Shown here: piece after piece, positions 27,369-36,321 of the stretch
Layout of the letters: each line of letters starts with the position of its first letter
Numbering within the stretch: position 1 is the first letter of the stretch
NCBI RefSeq assembly: GCF_036250755.1
Contig: NZ_CP109583.1
Location: 3,720,001 to 3,784,000 of the forward strand
Source: Streptomyces uncialis
GTDB taxonomy: Bacteria > Actinomycetota > Actinomycetes > Streptomycetales > Streptomycetaceae
Reading direction: 5' to 3'
Length of the DNA: 64,000 nucleotides
Notes under the pieces: model-generated
What the model was told of the DNA's origin: nothing
What the model saw: the letters and a program-made list of their open reading frames with translations, nothing else
Databases searched by the model: none
Made by a program: the position numbers and the translations under genes

Positions 27369-28028
27369 GGGAACGGGGTGAGGGGCGGCGGGTCCCGGAT
27401 GCGCTCGTCCCGGTCCGTACGTGTGTGCCATCGGGTGACGTACGCCTTCAGGACATCGTTGCCAGGCGGTTCGGGGAAGCCCGCCGCCGGGCGTGCCCCG
27501 CTCCCCGGGGACGGGTGGGCGATGTGGCAGCGGCGGGGCGGCCGGGGTGGGGGCCGTCGGCGGGGTGGGAGACCTGGTGGGGCGGGATGCCGTGGAACCG
27601 GACGCGTGTGTCCTCAGGGGTAGGCGCCCCCAGGTGTGCGGGGAGGTTCCCGGCGCCCGGGTCGGGTGTGCGGGGCGCGGTCCTTCGGTCCGGTGGGCCC
27701 GTACCCCCGTTCGGCCGTCGGCCAGGAGTCCGGTGCGCGGGCCGTTCCCGCACCTCCGGGGGGTCGCGGTGGCCGATCCGGAGCCCGGCCCCGGGTGCGC
27801 GGACTCCCGGTGGACCCCCTCGCCGTCAACATTCGGCGCATGGCGCGAAACCGCCTGCGCCCGCAACCAGTTGGGGATGCGAGGCCTCTTGGTGAGCAGC
27901 CGGGGGCAGTAGATCGGAAGGCGATGGCCGTACGGCGGACCGGCCGGGCCGGAAGGGCGAACGGGCGCACGGAACGGACAGGACGGGGACGACGAACCGG
28001 TGGTCCGACAGCCGGTGGGAGTGTGGTC
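27369..28028. other. 660-bp gap without credible gene
   Basis: Very GC-rich sequence. Open frames on both strands are Arg/Pro/Gly-rich with no domain features and no ribosome sites. Nothing recognisable is seen. Confidence 0.5.
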
Positions 28029-29153
28029 ATGCGTCAGTACAGGGGTGAGGGCCGAAGCGGCCGGACCGCGGCCGACGGCGGACGGGTCCCGCCACCGGGA
28101 ACCGTGGCCGCCGGCGGTCGGGTCGCGCCGCCAGGCGCGCGTACGCGGGCCTGGCGGACGTCCCTCGCGGTGGTCACCGCGACGGCGTTGGCGGGCGGCT
28201 GTTCCGCGTACGTCGCGGACAGCGGGGAGACCACGGTCAGCGACCGGCGGGGGCCGGGCGCCGCACCGGTCAGCCGGGCTCCGGCGTACTCCCAGCCGAG
28301 GGGGGCGACGGCCGCGTCCCCGGGGAGCACCCCGTCCGGTACGGCGCACCCGGGCCGTACGGCGGCCCCCACCCGTCCCTCCGGCACCGCACCGGCCGAC
28401 AACAAGCCGAGGCGCGGCACCCAGAGCCGGATACCGGAGGTGCGGGAATCCGGCACCGGGGACCCGGTGCCGGTCCCACCGCCACGGCCGCCCCGGACGA
28501 CCCGGGTACCGGCGCCCCCGGCGAGGGTGCTGTGGCGGCCGGGCGACCGGGGGCCGAAGGTCCGGGAGATCCAGGCCCGGCTCCGCCGGATCGCCTGGCT
28601 CCTCGAAGGACCCAGCGGGACGTACGACGTGGCGACCACCACGGCGGTCCGGGGCTTCCAGGGCAAGCGGGGGCTGCCCCGCACCGGGACGGTCGACACC
28701 GTCACCTGGCAGCGGCTGACCGCGATGACACCGCGCCCGACGGACGACGAGCTGTACGCCGACGGGGGCCGCCCCGCCGACACCCCCGACCCGCGGTGCC
28801 TCACGGGCCGGGCCCTGTGCGTCAGCAAGACCTCGCGCACCCTGAGCTGGCTGATCGACGGCAAGGTCCGCACCACGATGGACGTCCGCTTCGGCGGCCG
28901 GGAGACCCCGACCCGCGAGGGCGCGTTCCGGGTGCTCTGGAAATCGCGTGACCATGTGTCGACGCTGTACGACACCCCGATGCCGTACGCGATGTTCTTC
29001 AGCGGCGGCCAGGCGGTCCACTACTCGTCGGACTTCGCGGCGACCGGCTACGGCAGCGCGTCGCACGGCTGCGTCAACGTCCGGGACAAGGCGGCGATCG
29101 CGGCCCTGTTCGAGCAGGTGCGCGACGGCGACAAGGTGATCGTCCATTGGTGA
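28029..29153 (+). CDS. L,D-transpeptidase lipoprotein with peptidoglycan-binding domain
   Basis: 374 aa. A basic N-region, hydrophobic core and lipobox LAGGC (Cys about residue 58) mark a lipoprotein. A Pro/Thr/Gly-rich linker leads to a PG_binding_1 domain (RPGDRGPKVREIQARLRRI to GTVDTVTWQRL, about 178-235), then a YkuD catalytic domain ending in SHGCVNV, with the active cysteine. It forms 3-3 cross-links in peptidoglycan outside the cell. ATG 28029 has GGGAG 10 nt upstream. Confidence 0.9.
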   Translation: MRQYRGEGRSGRTAADGGRVPPPGTVAAGGRVAPPGARTRAWRTSLAVVTATALAGGCSAYVADSGETTVSDRRGPGAAPVSRAPAYSQPRGATAASPGSTPSGTAHPGRTAAPTRPSGTAPADNKPRRGTQSRIPEVRESGTGDPVPVPPPRPPRTTRVPAPPARVLWRPGDRGPKVREIQARLRRIAWLLEGPSGTYDVATTTAVRGFQGKRGLPRTGTVDTVTWQRLTAMTPRPTDDELYADGGRPADTPDPRCLTGRALCVSKTSRTLSWLIDGKVRTTMDVRFGGRETPTREGAFRVLWKSRDHVSTLYDTPMPYAMFFSGGQAVHYSSDFAATGYGSASHGCVNVRDKAAIAALFEQVRDGDKVIVHW

Positions 29154-29183
29154 CGGTGTACGTCACCGGGGGGATGTCACGGT

Positions 29184-29222
29184 GGCGCGGGCGGGACCGG
29201 GGGAACGTGTCCCGCCCGCGCC
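29184..29222 (+). terminator. Hairpin downstream of the L,D-transpeptidase
   Basis: GGCGCGGGCGGGAC (29184-29197) pairs perfectly with GTCCCGCCCGCGCC (29209-29222), loop 11 nt, no U tract. It begins 30 bp after the stop codon. The rest of the gap to 29529 shows nothing else. Confidence 0.65.
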
Positions 29223-29529
29223 AGTGGCGACGAGCCGAAGGTACGGGGGGAACCCCGGCTCGTGCATGGCCGATGACCAGTCGGCCCACTTGATACTGCG
29301 CCATGCTTCGGCAAAACGTCACACCTGGCGGGAAAAACCTCTCCCATGACGGGAACAGTGCAGGTGGGAGGGGGGACAGTTGGGATATATGGGGCGAATG
29401 TGCGGGAGTGATGTGGCTGGTACTCGCCGTTACCGGGCGCGGGTCGCGTCCACGCGGACGGGATTGCGTCCCTGCGGAAGGGACTGCGCCCCCGCGGAAA
29501 GGGGTGGCCGTCGCGGGGACGGGTCGCGG

Positions 29530-31407
29530 CTACGCGGAAGGGGTGGCCGACGCGGGAGCGGTCGGCGCGGGAGGTGTCGGTCCGGGAGTGCCTGACGGGG
29601 TGACGCCGCCCGAGGGAGAGGCGCCAGGGCCGGGGACCGGCATCGGTACCGGGCCGGAGGTGGGCGCGGTGGCGGGCGCGGACGGCTCGTGGCTGATCAA
29701 GGGGTCGGGATCGGGCGACTGCCCCACCACGGGTCGTCCCCCCACGGGTGCGCCGCCCCCGCCATGACCGCCGCCCCGTCCCCGGCCCTCGCCGCGGCCT
29801 TCCCCCCTGCCGTCCCCCTCGCCCTTGCGGCCGTCGGTGCCGTGGCCGTGGTCGTGGCTGCCGCCGGCCCCCTTGCCGCCGGAACCGGGTTGATCGCCCC
29901 CGTCCCCGTCACCGTCCGTCTCGGAGGAGTCGTCCGAAGGGTCGTCCTCGCCGGGCCGGTCGTCCTCGCCGTGGCGGGCGAGCAGACGTTCGCAGAACCG
30001 GGCCACCCGGTCCGGGCCCCGGGCGGCGCTCTCCAGTCCGCGCCTGCCCTCGGCGTCCAGCTTTCCCCGCTCGTACGCGCGGCACGCGGTGACCTGACCG
30101 CTGCGCCAGTCCGTGGGGACCCGCATCCGCTTCTGGGTGCCCCCGGCGGTGCGGCTCGGCCCCGCGCTCAGGCCCGGGGGCGGTTCCGGTGAGAACTTCG
30201 GCACGCTCTTGCCCGTACCGGACGCGGGCGGGCGGGACGGGTCGGCGGCGGACTGCGAAGGGCTCGGGACCGGGGGCGACGGTGTCCGGGCGGGGGCGCC
30301 CTCCGCCGCGGCGGTGGGCCGCCGGTCGTCGCCGTCGAACGGCAGGGGGAGCACTCCGGTGCCCGCGGCGAACGCGGCCCCGCCGATCATGCCGACGGCC
30401 AGTGTGGCGGCGAGGGCGAAGCGGACCGGCTTCGCCCAGCGCGGCCGACGGCGGCCCGGCCCCGGCGCACCCGTGATCCGGATCGTCCCGGCGTCCGTGC
30501 CGAGCTCCGGGTCCGGGTCCAGGTCGGGGTTCGGATCGGGGTCCAGGTCGGGGCCTGCGTCCGAACCCCGCCCGGAGAACCCGTCGAGGGCGCCGGGTCC
30601 GATGATCCCGCCGGGTCCGCCGAGTGCGCCGGGCCCTTCGAACCCGGCGAATCCGCCGCGCGCACCGAGCGGGTCCCGGGCGCCGCGTCCCCCGCTGCCG
30701 CCGTCCCGACCGTGGATACCGCGTCCGCCCTGGGTACCGCGTCCACCACGAGCGCCACGCCGATCCCGCGTGCCGTGGGTGCCGTGGGTGCCGAACCCGC
30801 CCAGCGCGTCCCGGTCACCGACCCCGTCCCCCTCACCGGACCCGTCCCGGTCGCCGGACGTTCCCGGGGCCCCGCTCGGCCGCGGCGTTCCGTGCGGCAC
30901 GGCACCGCCGCCCGTCCCGGCGGCGCGGAACCGGTCCGCGCCGGGGAGTCCCAGCCCGGTCCAGGAGTCGACGCGGGCCCCCGCGATCCCGGGCCGGCCG
31001 CCGTACCGGAAGGCGCGGGCCGCGCGGAACGCCGCCACCGCCGCCTCCTCGCCGGGCAGTTCACCGCCGGACGCCGAAGGGCCGGAGGGACGGGAGGAAC
31101 CAGAGGGGCCGACGGAACCGGAGGAACCCGAGGAACCAGGAGAACCAGGAGAACCAGGAGAACCGAAGAGACCGGAAGGCGTGGAGGGGCTGGAAGGACT
31201 GGAGGGGCCGGAGTTGCGGGAGTGGCCGGACCGGAGTGGGGCGTTCGGGCCGGGGGGCCGGGCCGCCTCCGCCGCCAACGCGTCGAGAAGGCGGGCGAGC
31301 CGGTCGGCACGCTCTCGTGAGTGATCGCCGACGGCCTTCGGGGGCTCCCCGCGCAGCAGGCGTTCCGCCGCCTCCCGGTCCAGCCACCGGTCCTGCTCGT
31401 CGGGCAT
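29530..31407 (-). CDS. Single-pass membrane protein, probable anti-sigma partner
   Basis: 625 aa. The N-terminal 60 residues (QDRWLDREAAERLL, then ERADRLARLLDALAAEA) look like a small folded domain. Long Ser/Gly/Pro and Gly/Arg-rich stretches follow, one membrane segment RFALAATLAVGMIGGAAFAAG (about 330-350), and an extracytoplasmic, disordered tail containing one ordered block (TACRAYERGKLDAEGRRGLE). It starts one base into the sigma stop (TGATG). Coupling to an ECF sigma gene and one membrane span suggest an anti-sigma or sensor, although no zinc-binding HxxxCxxC motif is seen. Confidence 0.65.
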   Translation of the reverse strand: MPDEQDRWLDREAAERLLRGEPPKAVGDHSRERADRLARLLDALAAEAARPPGPNAPLRSGHSRNSGPSSPSSPSTPSGLFGSPGSPGSPGSSGSSGSVGPSGSSRPSGPSASGGELPGEEAAVAAFRAARAFRYGGRPGIAGARVDSWTGLGLPGADRFRAAGTGGGAVPHGTPRPSGAPGTSGDRDGSGEGDGVGDRDALGGFGTHGTHGTRDRRGARGGRGTQGGRGIHGRDGGSGGRGARDPLGARGGFAGFEGPGALGGPGGIIGPGALDGFSGRGSDAGPDLDPDPNPDLDPDPELGTDAGTIRITGAPGPGRRRPRWAKPVRFALAATLAVGMIGGAAFAAGTGVLPLPFDGDDRRPTAAAEGAPARTPSPPVPSPSQSAADPSRPPASGTGKSVPKFSPEPPPGLSAGPSRTAGGTQKRMRVPTDWRSGQVTACRAYERGKLDAEGRRGLESAARGPDRVARFCERLLARHGEDDRPGEDDPSDDSSETDGDGDGGDQPGSGGKGAGGSHDHGHGTDGRKGEGDGRGEGRGEGRGRGGGHGGGGAPVGGRPVVGQSPDPDPLISHEPSAPATAPTSGPVPMPVPGPGASPSGGVTPSGTPGPTPPAPTAPASATPSA

Positions 31408-32096
31408 CACATGTCCTTCAGCGTCCGCGTTCGCGAATGCGTCACACCGGCGGGCGTGCCCGCGCGGGCCGGTGGGCGGCGGGGTGGGGGCACCGCGTCA
31501 AGGCGCCCCCCGAGGCGTCCGGTCGGCGCCGGATCATCCTCTTCGGGCTCGTCGCCGAGCAGTTCGGCGAGACGTTTCAGCCCGCGATGGGCGGCCGTGC
31601 GGACGGCGCCGGGACGTTTGCCGAGGGTCTGCGCGGCGGTCTTCGCGTCGAGCCCCACGACGACCCGCAGCACGACCGCCTCGGCCTGGTCCTGCGGAAG
31701 GCGCGCTATCAACGACAGGGTGCGGCTGGTGGCCAGTGCCTCCATCGCCTCACCGGCGGTGTCCGACTCCGCGGGCTTACCGGTCAGCTCCGTCTCGTCG
31801 GCACCTATCGCGGGTCTGCGTCCGCGCATGCGTATGTGGTCCAGGGCGCGGTTGCGCGCTATCCGCGCCGCCCAGCCCCGGAAGCGGTCCGCGTCGCCGC
31901 TGAACCGGTCGAGGTCGCGGGCGATCTGGAGCCACGCCTCGGAGGTCACGTCCTCCGCGTCCGGGTCACCGACCAGCGTGCGGACATAGCCCAGCAGCCG
32001 TGGGTGCACCGAGCGGTACACAGTACGGAACGCCCCGTCATCCCCCTGCTGAGCCGCCAGCACCGCGGCGGTCAACTCCGCGTCGTCCCCCAGCAC
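31407..32096 (-). CDS. ECF-type RNA polymerase sigma factor
   Basis: 229 aa. Region 2 is visible as AFRTVYRSVHPRLLGYVRTLVGDPDAEDVTSEAW and RFRGWAARIARNRALDHIR (about 20-90). Region 4 follows as LPQDQAEAVVLRVVVGLDAKTAAQTLGKRPGAVRTAAHRGLKRL (about 135-180). The tail after residue 185 is Pro/Arg-rich. GTG 32096 has GAGGGAG 8 nt upstream. It is translationally coupled to the membrane protein that probably controls it. Confidence 0.9.
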   Translation of the reverse strand: MLGDDAELTAAVLAAQQGDDGAFRTVYRSVHPRLLGYVRTLVGDPDAEDVTSEAWLQIARDLDRFSGDADRFRGWAARIARNRALDHIRMRGRRPAIGADETELTGKPAESDTAGEAMEALATSRTLSLIARLPQDQAEAVVLRVVVGLDAKTAAQTLGKRPGAVRTAAHRGLKRLAELLGDEPEEDDPAPTGRLGGRLDAVPPPRRPPARAGTPAGVTHSRTRTLKDM

Positions 32097-32337
32097 TCAA
32101 CGCACTCCCTCGTTGCGCCCGAACCGGCGCCGCTTCCGCGGAACCGGCTGTTCACCGTCGTGGTACTCCCCTCAATGGTCGCGGTCCCTGAATGACCGCG
32201 GCCCTTGATGGCCCGCACTCGGCGCGAAACGCACGCTACGGCCTGAAATGGGTTCGCGTCCATGTTTGTACAAGACGCAACTACCCCTCGGACGAGTGGG
32301 GTGTGACACAAATCGAGCCGTTGGCGCAGTACTAGAT

Positions 32338-32407
32338 ACGGGCCGCCGCGCGGCCCGTGCCGTGCGGCGACCGGGGCCTCTCCTGTGGGGGGTGGCGGCC
32401 CCGGTCG
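32338..32407. terminator. Two adjacent hairpins at the host-prophage boundary
   Basis: ACGGGCCGC (32338-32346) pairs with GCGGCCCGT (32350-32358); CGACCGGGGCC (32368-32378) pairs with GGCCCCGGTCG (32397-32407). They separate the ECF sigma gene's upstream region from the integrase 3' end. They may insulate the prophage; the attachment core should lie nearby but cannot be fixed with only one end in view. The rest of the gap 32097-32495 shows no gene. Confidence 0.5.
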
Positions 32408-32495
32408 TCGTTACTAATTCTGCGGCCCTGACCTGCGGCTTTACTGGTCCCACGGGGGTGGCATGACCAGCAGCGTGACCAGCGCGTCAGGCGAC

Positions 32496-33770
32496 TCACG
32501 TGACCTCCCCCAGGCCGATGCGCCGGGCCGTTCCTGACGCCAGTTTTCGGGCACCTGCGACGCGGGGCTTGCCATACTGGGCCATCGTGTATCCGGGTGA
32601 GTGGTGCCTCACATTTGCCGATACTTCCACCGGGTTCTCCCCGGCGTCCAGGTCGTTGGTCACCTTGCTGTGTCTCCAGTCGTGAACACGGAACCGCTCC
32701 GGCAGGCCCAGCCTCTTCCGAACCGTCCGCCACCGGGCGCTCACCTGGCCGGCGTCCTGCGGATCGCCGGGTCTCAGGCCGCCCTTGCGGGGCATGTACC
32801 CGTCGCGGGCGAAGACAAGGCCGTGGTCGGTCCAGAGCGGGCCAACCTTCTCCTTCCACATCTCCTGACGCTCGCGCTGAACCTTCAGCACACTCATCAG
32901 GGCTTGATCAACGTAGATGATCGCGTTGTCGTCGCCATCCTTGGTCAGGCGGCGCAAGACGCTCTGGTTGCCGACTTCGACGACGACCCACTCCAGCTCT
33001 ATCGCGCACTCGTCCCAATGGACGAGGTCCCACATCATCCCCAGAGCCTCGCTACGCCGGACGCCGGTCGCGGTGTAGACGGTCCACAGCGGCGCGTCGC
33101 GCGTGCAGCCGTGCAGGGGGCCGCACCCCCGCCTTCCGCAGGGTGCCCAGATGTCGGTGAGGAAGCGGGAGGTGTCCGCATCGTCGAGCGTCTGGAATTT
33201 GCGTCCCTGCGACTTGATCTGCCGAAGCGTGGGCGGGTTGGCCGTGGCCGCCGGGTTCGCCGGGATCAACTTCTTTTGGACTGCGGCGTCGAAGGCACCC
33301 GAAAGGATGTTGTGAATGTGGCGAACCGACTTTGCCCCCAGGGGCTTTCCCCCGTTCGACGAGCAGGGCGCAGTTTCGAGCATTCGATAAAGGGCATCCA
33401 GATCGTCATCGGTAATGTCCCTGAGCTTCTTGGACCCGATGTGCGGCTTGATGTGGAGCCTGATCTTCGGCTCGTAACCGGAGCGAGTGGTGTCCTCAAC
33501 TCGATGTCCGGCGAACCACTTGTCCAGCCAGTCGCCCAACTTCATGTCGGAGCGAGGTACGACAGCTCCGCTGTCGTGTTCTGCCATCCACTTGTTGAGG
33601 GCTCGGCTCGCCTCGGTCTTCGTCGAGTAGTCGCGGCCGATCCAGAAACGAATCTTCTTCCCCTGCACCGGATCGTAGTGGAGGGGCGTCCTCACCCCCC
33701 AGGTGTTCGGCCGGCCGCTCCTTATGATCTCGACCGGGGAGCCTCCCAGGCCGTTACCCTTTCTCGCCAC
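32496..33770 (-). CDS. Tyrosine site-specific integrase
   Basis: 424 aa. An N-terminal AP2-like arm region (RFWIGRDYSTKTEASRALNKW), an SAM-like core-binding domain (GDWLDKWFAGHRVED...) and a C-terminal catalytic domain are present. Catalytic residues seen: Arg in TATGVRRSEALG, HxxR in HDWRHSKVT, His in HHSPGY and the nucleophile Tyr in YTMAQYGK. A zinc-like insert CGRRGCGPLHGC interrupts the region before the first Arg. It integrates and, with the excisionase, excises the prophage. It is the leftmost phage gene. Confidence 0.95.
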   Translation of the reverse strand: MARKGNGLGGSPVEIIRSGRPNTWGVRTPLHYDPVQGKKIRFWIGRDYSTKTEASRALNKWMAEHDSGAVVPRSDMKLGDWLDKWFAGHRVEDTTRSGYEPKIRLHIKPHIGSKKLRDITDDDLDALYRMLETAPCSSNGGKPLGAKSVRHIHNILSGAFDAAVQKKLIPANPAATANPPTLRQIKSQGRKFQTLDDADTSRFLTDIWAPCGRRGCGPLHGCTRDAPLWTVYTATGVRRSEALGMMWDLVHWDECAIELEWVVVEVGNQSVLRRLTKDGDDNAIIYVDQALMSVLKVQRERQEMWKEKVGPLWTDHGLVFARDGYMPRKGGLRPGDPQDAGQVSARWRTVRKRLGLPERFRVHDWRHSKVTNDLDAGENPVEVSANVRHHSPGYTMAQYGKPRVAGARKLASGTARRIGLGEVT

Positions 33771-33836
33771 CCATGGGCCTCCTTACTCTCGCGCCCGATT
33801 GCCTCGGACTGATTTACGCTCGACCGCTGCCTCTCT

Positions 33837-34019
33837 CTAGGGGCTTTGGCGGTCGAGCCACTCATCCAGGTCTGAAGGTCGGCAGCGAAGGGCATTCCCG
33901 ACCTTCTTGAACGGGATTCCCCGCCCCTTCCAGTTGCCGTAGACCCAGCTCTTCGGTACTGCCAGGTACCTGGCAACCTCATCGAGCGACATAAGCCCGG
34001 AAGGTTCGGCAGTGCTCAC
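33837..34019 (-). CDS. Excisionase-like MerR-type HTH protein
   Basis: 60 aa from GTG 34019, GGGAG 6 nt upstream. LMSLDEVARYLAVPKSWVY, GIPFKKVGNALRCRPSDLDEWL is the compact helix-turn-helix of the HTH_17/excisionase family. It lies 66 bp upstream of the integrase on the same strand, the usual place for a directionality factor. It overlaps the preceding gene by 4 bp. Confidence 0.85.
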   Translation of the reverse strand: MSTAEPSGLMSLDEVARYLAVPKSWVYGNWKGRGIPFKKVGNALRCRPSDLDEWLDRQSP

Positions 34020-34285
34020 GCGGTCTCCCCCCTTCCCTCCTGGAGGAGATGGTGTACGGCTGACCAAGCTTTCGCCGCTGATTCGAGAGCCCGCTTCCGA
34101 TCCTGCTGAAGCTGACGGACGACGGCCGGAACTCGCGCCGGGTCGTCGACGCCGAGGAGTTCCGCGACCTGGGCAAGGGTCTGCACGGGGCTGGGGTCGG
34201 GGTGCCGCCGCACGCGACACTCCTCGCCCGACAAGCCGAGAACCCAGCTCCATCCGTTGTTGATGGCCTGGGGGGTGGGCTTCAT
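34016..34285 (-). CDS. Phage protein of unknown function
   Basis: 89 aa from ATG 34285, overlapping neighbours by 4 bp on both sides. It is mostly helical, with LAQVAELLGVDDPARVPAVVRQLQQDRKRAL suggesting a small helical bundle or HTH-like segment. Being coupled to the excisionase, it may act in the lysogeny switch, but no family is recognised. Confidence 0.7.
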   Translation of the reverse strand: MKPTPQAINNGWSWVLGLSGEECRVRRHPDPSPVQTLAQVAELLGVDDPARVPAVVRQLQQDRKRALESAAKAWSAVHHLLQEGRGETA

Positions 34286-34509
34286 GCGACTACTCCTCGG
34301 TGACGCCGGTTCTGCTTGGTGAGGTGGAAAAGGCCGTGTTCGCATCCGTAGATGCGGTGTTCGCGGGCGAGTCCTCGGCGGACGCCCAGGCGCTCGGCGT
34401 GCCGATCGCGCTTCGCCTGCGCTCTGCCAAGGGCCTTCTCGGCGGCGAAGAGGTCGGCAAAGCCGCGCTTCGGGCTGCACCCGCACGACCGCCACTCGAC
34501 GGGCTTCAT
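34282..34509 (-). CDS. Small basic phage protein
   Basis: 75 aa from ATG 34509. Basic, with three cysteines spread over the chain and a helical AAEKALGRAQAKRDRHAERLG segment. Overlaps the next gene by 4 bp. Function not recognised; small zinc or nucleic-acid-binding proteins often look like this. Confidence 0.65.
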   Translation of the reverse strand: MKPVEWRSCGCSPKRGFADLFAAEKALGRAQAKRDRHAERLGVRRGLAREHRIYGCEHGLFHLTKQNRRHRGVVA

Positions 34510-34525
34510 CAGGGGGCTCTCTGTT

Positions 34526-34960
34526 CTACGCGGGCTGGTACTTGTTACAGGGGCAGGTGGGGATCTGACAGGCGCCCCGGGCCGCCGTGGCGGCGGAGTG
34601 AGTGAACGGGGCGTGAGTGCACTGCTCGTTCTGGCAGTAGCCCTTCCACTTCTTGCCCTTGCCGTCGTGGTTGGCGAGCATCACCCCTGGGGAGTGGAGC
34701 GGCACCAGGCGGCCCGTGCCGCCGAACGCCATCTTGGAGGCGAAGGAGCGAGCCTCGGCCTCGGAGGCGAAGGGAGCGAAGTTCAGTCCGCGGTGGCCGC
34801 TTTCCCAGGTGTGGACCAGGGCGACCCAGTCCCTCATCTGGAGGATCTCGCCGACTTCCTTGATTACAGCCTTCGCCAGGTGGCCGGCGCTCTCGAAGGA
34901 GTCGTCCTCCAAGAGCGCCACCACGGCGGCCACCTCCTCCTTGCGGGGGGTGATTCTCAC
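34526..34960 (-). CDS. Phage protein with C-terminal cysteine cluster
   Basis: 144 aa from GTG 34960; TTG 34996 is an in-frame alternative and neither has a strong ribosome site. The N-terminal half is helical (KEEVAAVVALLEDDSFESAGHL). The C-terminus carries CQNEQC and CQIPTCPCNKY, spaced like a zinc-binding unit. Two copies of the 15-bp prophage motif lie 124-157 bp upstream. Function unknown. Confidence 0.65.
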   Translation of the reverse strand: MRITPRKEEVAAVVALLEDDSFESAGHLAKAVIKEVGEILQMRDWVALVHTWESGHRGLNFAPFASEAEARSFASKMAFGGTGRLVPLHSPGVMLANHDGKGKKWKGYCQNEQCTHAPFTHSAATAARGACQIPTCPCNKYQPA

Positions 34961-35083
34961 GCAGCCGCCAACGGATCGTCCGACTCCGGCTGCCAACGGG
35001 CATCTACGTCAGGTGACAGGTACACGGGTCTTCCTTCTTCAGCCGTCTCTGCTGGGGGTCGCTTTCACGACCCCTTCCTTCTT

Positions 35084-35117
35084 GTCACAGGTTAACACAT
35101 CAGTCACAGGTTGACAT
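35084..35117 (-). promoter_or_regulatory. Two tandem copies of the prophage 15-bp motif
   Basis: Read on the minus strand, ATGTCAACCTGTGAC (35117-35103) and GTGTTAACCTGTGAC (35098-35084), 4 bp apart. The first overlaps the 3' end of the dNMP kinase gene. They are members of the nine-copy family discussed under findings. Confidence 0.7.
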
Positions 35118-35690
35118 GCTGGTGAGACTGATCACGGATCGACGGAGGCTTCCGATGTCGCCGCCGTTGATCACAGTGGCGTCGAAGGCCCAGCCCCCGA
35201 GTGCGTTCTCGCTGACATGGTCCGACCCGTCGATGAGCAACTGTCCCGGGCGGTGAAGGAGGACAACGAGCCCTCCCCTGCTCTTGATCGCCTCCGCCTC
35301 GTTGGGAAACCGCACGTCGGTGACCACAGTCGGCCGGCCCCGCCATGTGTCGAGGTCGCGGAAGAGCGCATCGACCCATACGTCCTGGCCGAGGACTTCC
35401 CGCCCTCCCTCGGTGCCGAGGCGCTGGTGGTAGCCGCGCACCTCCGGGTGGACCTGCTTGACCTTCTCCCAGCCGTACGCGTCCACCAGCTCACGCAGGC
35501 CGCGTCCGCCGAAGGCGTCATGCCGGTCAATAAGGACCGGGTCGAGGGCGTACAGCATGTCCCGCACTTTGTCCGCGAAGGCTCTCCGTTGCCAGCCGCG
35601 CTCGACGAGAACGGAGGCGGCGGTGTCCTTCCCTGAGCGGGCGGCGCCCGCGAAGCCGATGAGAGTGGGGGTGCCTGTGATCACGTTCAT
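35100..35690 (-). CDS. Deoxynucleoside monophosphate kinase
   Basis: 196 aa. Walker-A-like GFAGAARSGKDTAASVLVERG (residues about 12-32) matches phage dNMP kinases, as does the lid-like WRGRPTVVTDVRFPNEAEAI. It phosphorylates dNMPs to supply precursors for phage DNA synthesis. ATG 35690 has GGGAA just upstream. Its last residues are encoded by one copy of the regulatory motif. Confidence 0.85.
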   Translation of the reverse strand: MNVITGTPTLIGFAGAARSGKDTAASVLVERGWQRRAFADKVRDMLYALDPVLIDRHDAFGGRGLRELVDAYGWEKVKQVHPEVRGYHQRLGTEGGREVLGQDVWVDALFRDLDTWRGRPTVVTDVRFPNEAEAIKSRGGLVVLLHRPGQLLIDGSDHVSENALGGWAFDATVINGGDIGSLRRSVISLTSMSTCD

Positions 35691-35695
35691 GTTCC

Positions 35696-35947
35696 CTACT
35701 TCTGCGTCCTTGCCTGCCGCGGCCGGGGATGGTTGCGGACGGCGAGCTGAGGGGCTCGATCCCCGCGCCGACCGATGATGAGGTCCCGGGAGGTGTATCC
35801 GTGCCGTGCCTTGTCTAGCGAGTCCGGCTCGAACAGCTCGGCCGCCTCCGGGAACGCGCCGCTGCGGCGGAGGCCGTCGAACCATTCGAGCGCTTCTTCG
35901 GGGCTGCTGAACGGCGGGAGGTGGAGGCGGTACTTCGGGGTGGGCAT
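35696..35947 (-). CDS. Small phage protein, unknown
   Basis: 83 aa from ATG 35947, AAAGGGA 6 nt upstream. Contains LPPFSSPEEALEWFDGLRRSGAF, a short amphipathic region, and a basic tail. No family recognised. It lies 5 bp upstream of the dNMP kinase start, so both are probably co-translated. Confidence 0.7.
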   Translation of the reverse strand: MPTPKYRLHLPPFSSPEEALEWFDGLRRSGAFPEAAELFEPDSLDKARHGYTSRDLIIGRRGDRAPQLAVRNHPRPRQARTQK

Positions 35948-35964
35948 GGTGGTCCCTTTCGGTG

Positions 35965-36321
35965 TCAGACTTCGCGGCTGTCGATGAGCCGGTACAGGCC
36001 GGGGGCGGTGGCGCGGCCCTCGCACACGTCGCAGTCGCAGTCGTGCAGGCAGGTGCCGCAGGCGGTCTCGTCGCAGAACGGGTCGGGCCCGTGGAAGTCG
36101 TGGGCGGGGTCGGGGTCGGGGCAGCCCCAGGTTGAGCAGGAGCGGTCCTTCGACCAGGTCGGGTACACAACGTGCTCGCGCTGGCCAAGGAGTCCGTGCG
36201 CCAGCGCCTCATCGGGGCAGTCGAAGCGAGCCCGGCCGGCGCTCTCGCGGGTGACGAAAGCCGCCCGGCATCGGGTGCACTGAAGGCGGCCTTCGGGGCG
36301 CTTCCGCAGGTGATGACTCAC
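35965..36321 (-). CDS. Cysteine/histidine-rich phage protein, probable zinc binder
   Basis: 118 aa from GTG 36321. The N-terminus LQCTRCRAAFVTRE and a long Cys/Asp-rich block (CSTWGCPDPDPAHDFHGPD, CDETACGTCLHDCDCDVC) give at least twelve cysteines. Two zinc modules are likely. It overlaps the upstream gene by 4 bp. Role unknown. Confidence 0.7.
   Translation of the reverse strand: MSHHLRKRPEGRLQCTRCRAAFVTRESAGRARFDCPDEALAHGLLGQREHVVYPTWSKDRSCSTWGCPDPDPAHDFHGPDPFCDETACGTCLHDCDCDVCEGRATAPGLYRLIDSREV

Noticed and set aside
27369..28028. Frames of 80-176 codons in the gap after the Roco gene
   Set aside because: No domain, no ribosome site and equal-quality frames on both strands.
24918..29147. 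1409-codon open frame on the minus strand over the Roco and transpeptidase genes
   Set aside because: Arg/Gly/Gln-rich shadow of two clear plus-strand genes.
32172..32453. Possible small gene at the host-prophage junction
   Set aside because: Arg/Pro-rich, no start signals, spans both boundary hairpins.
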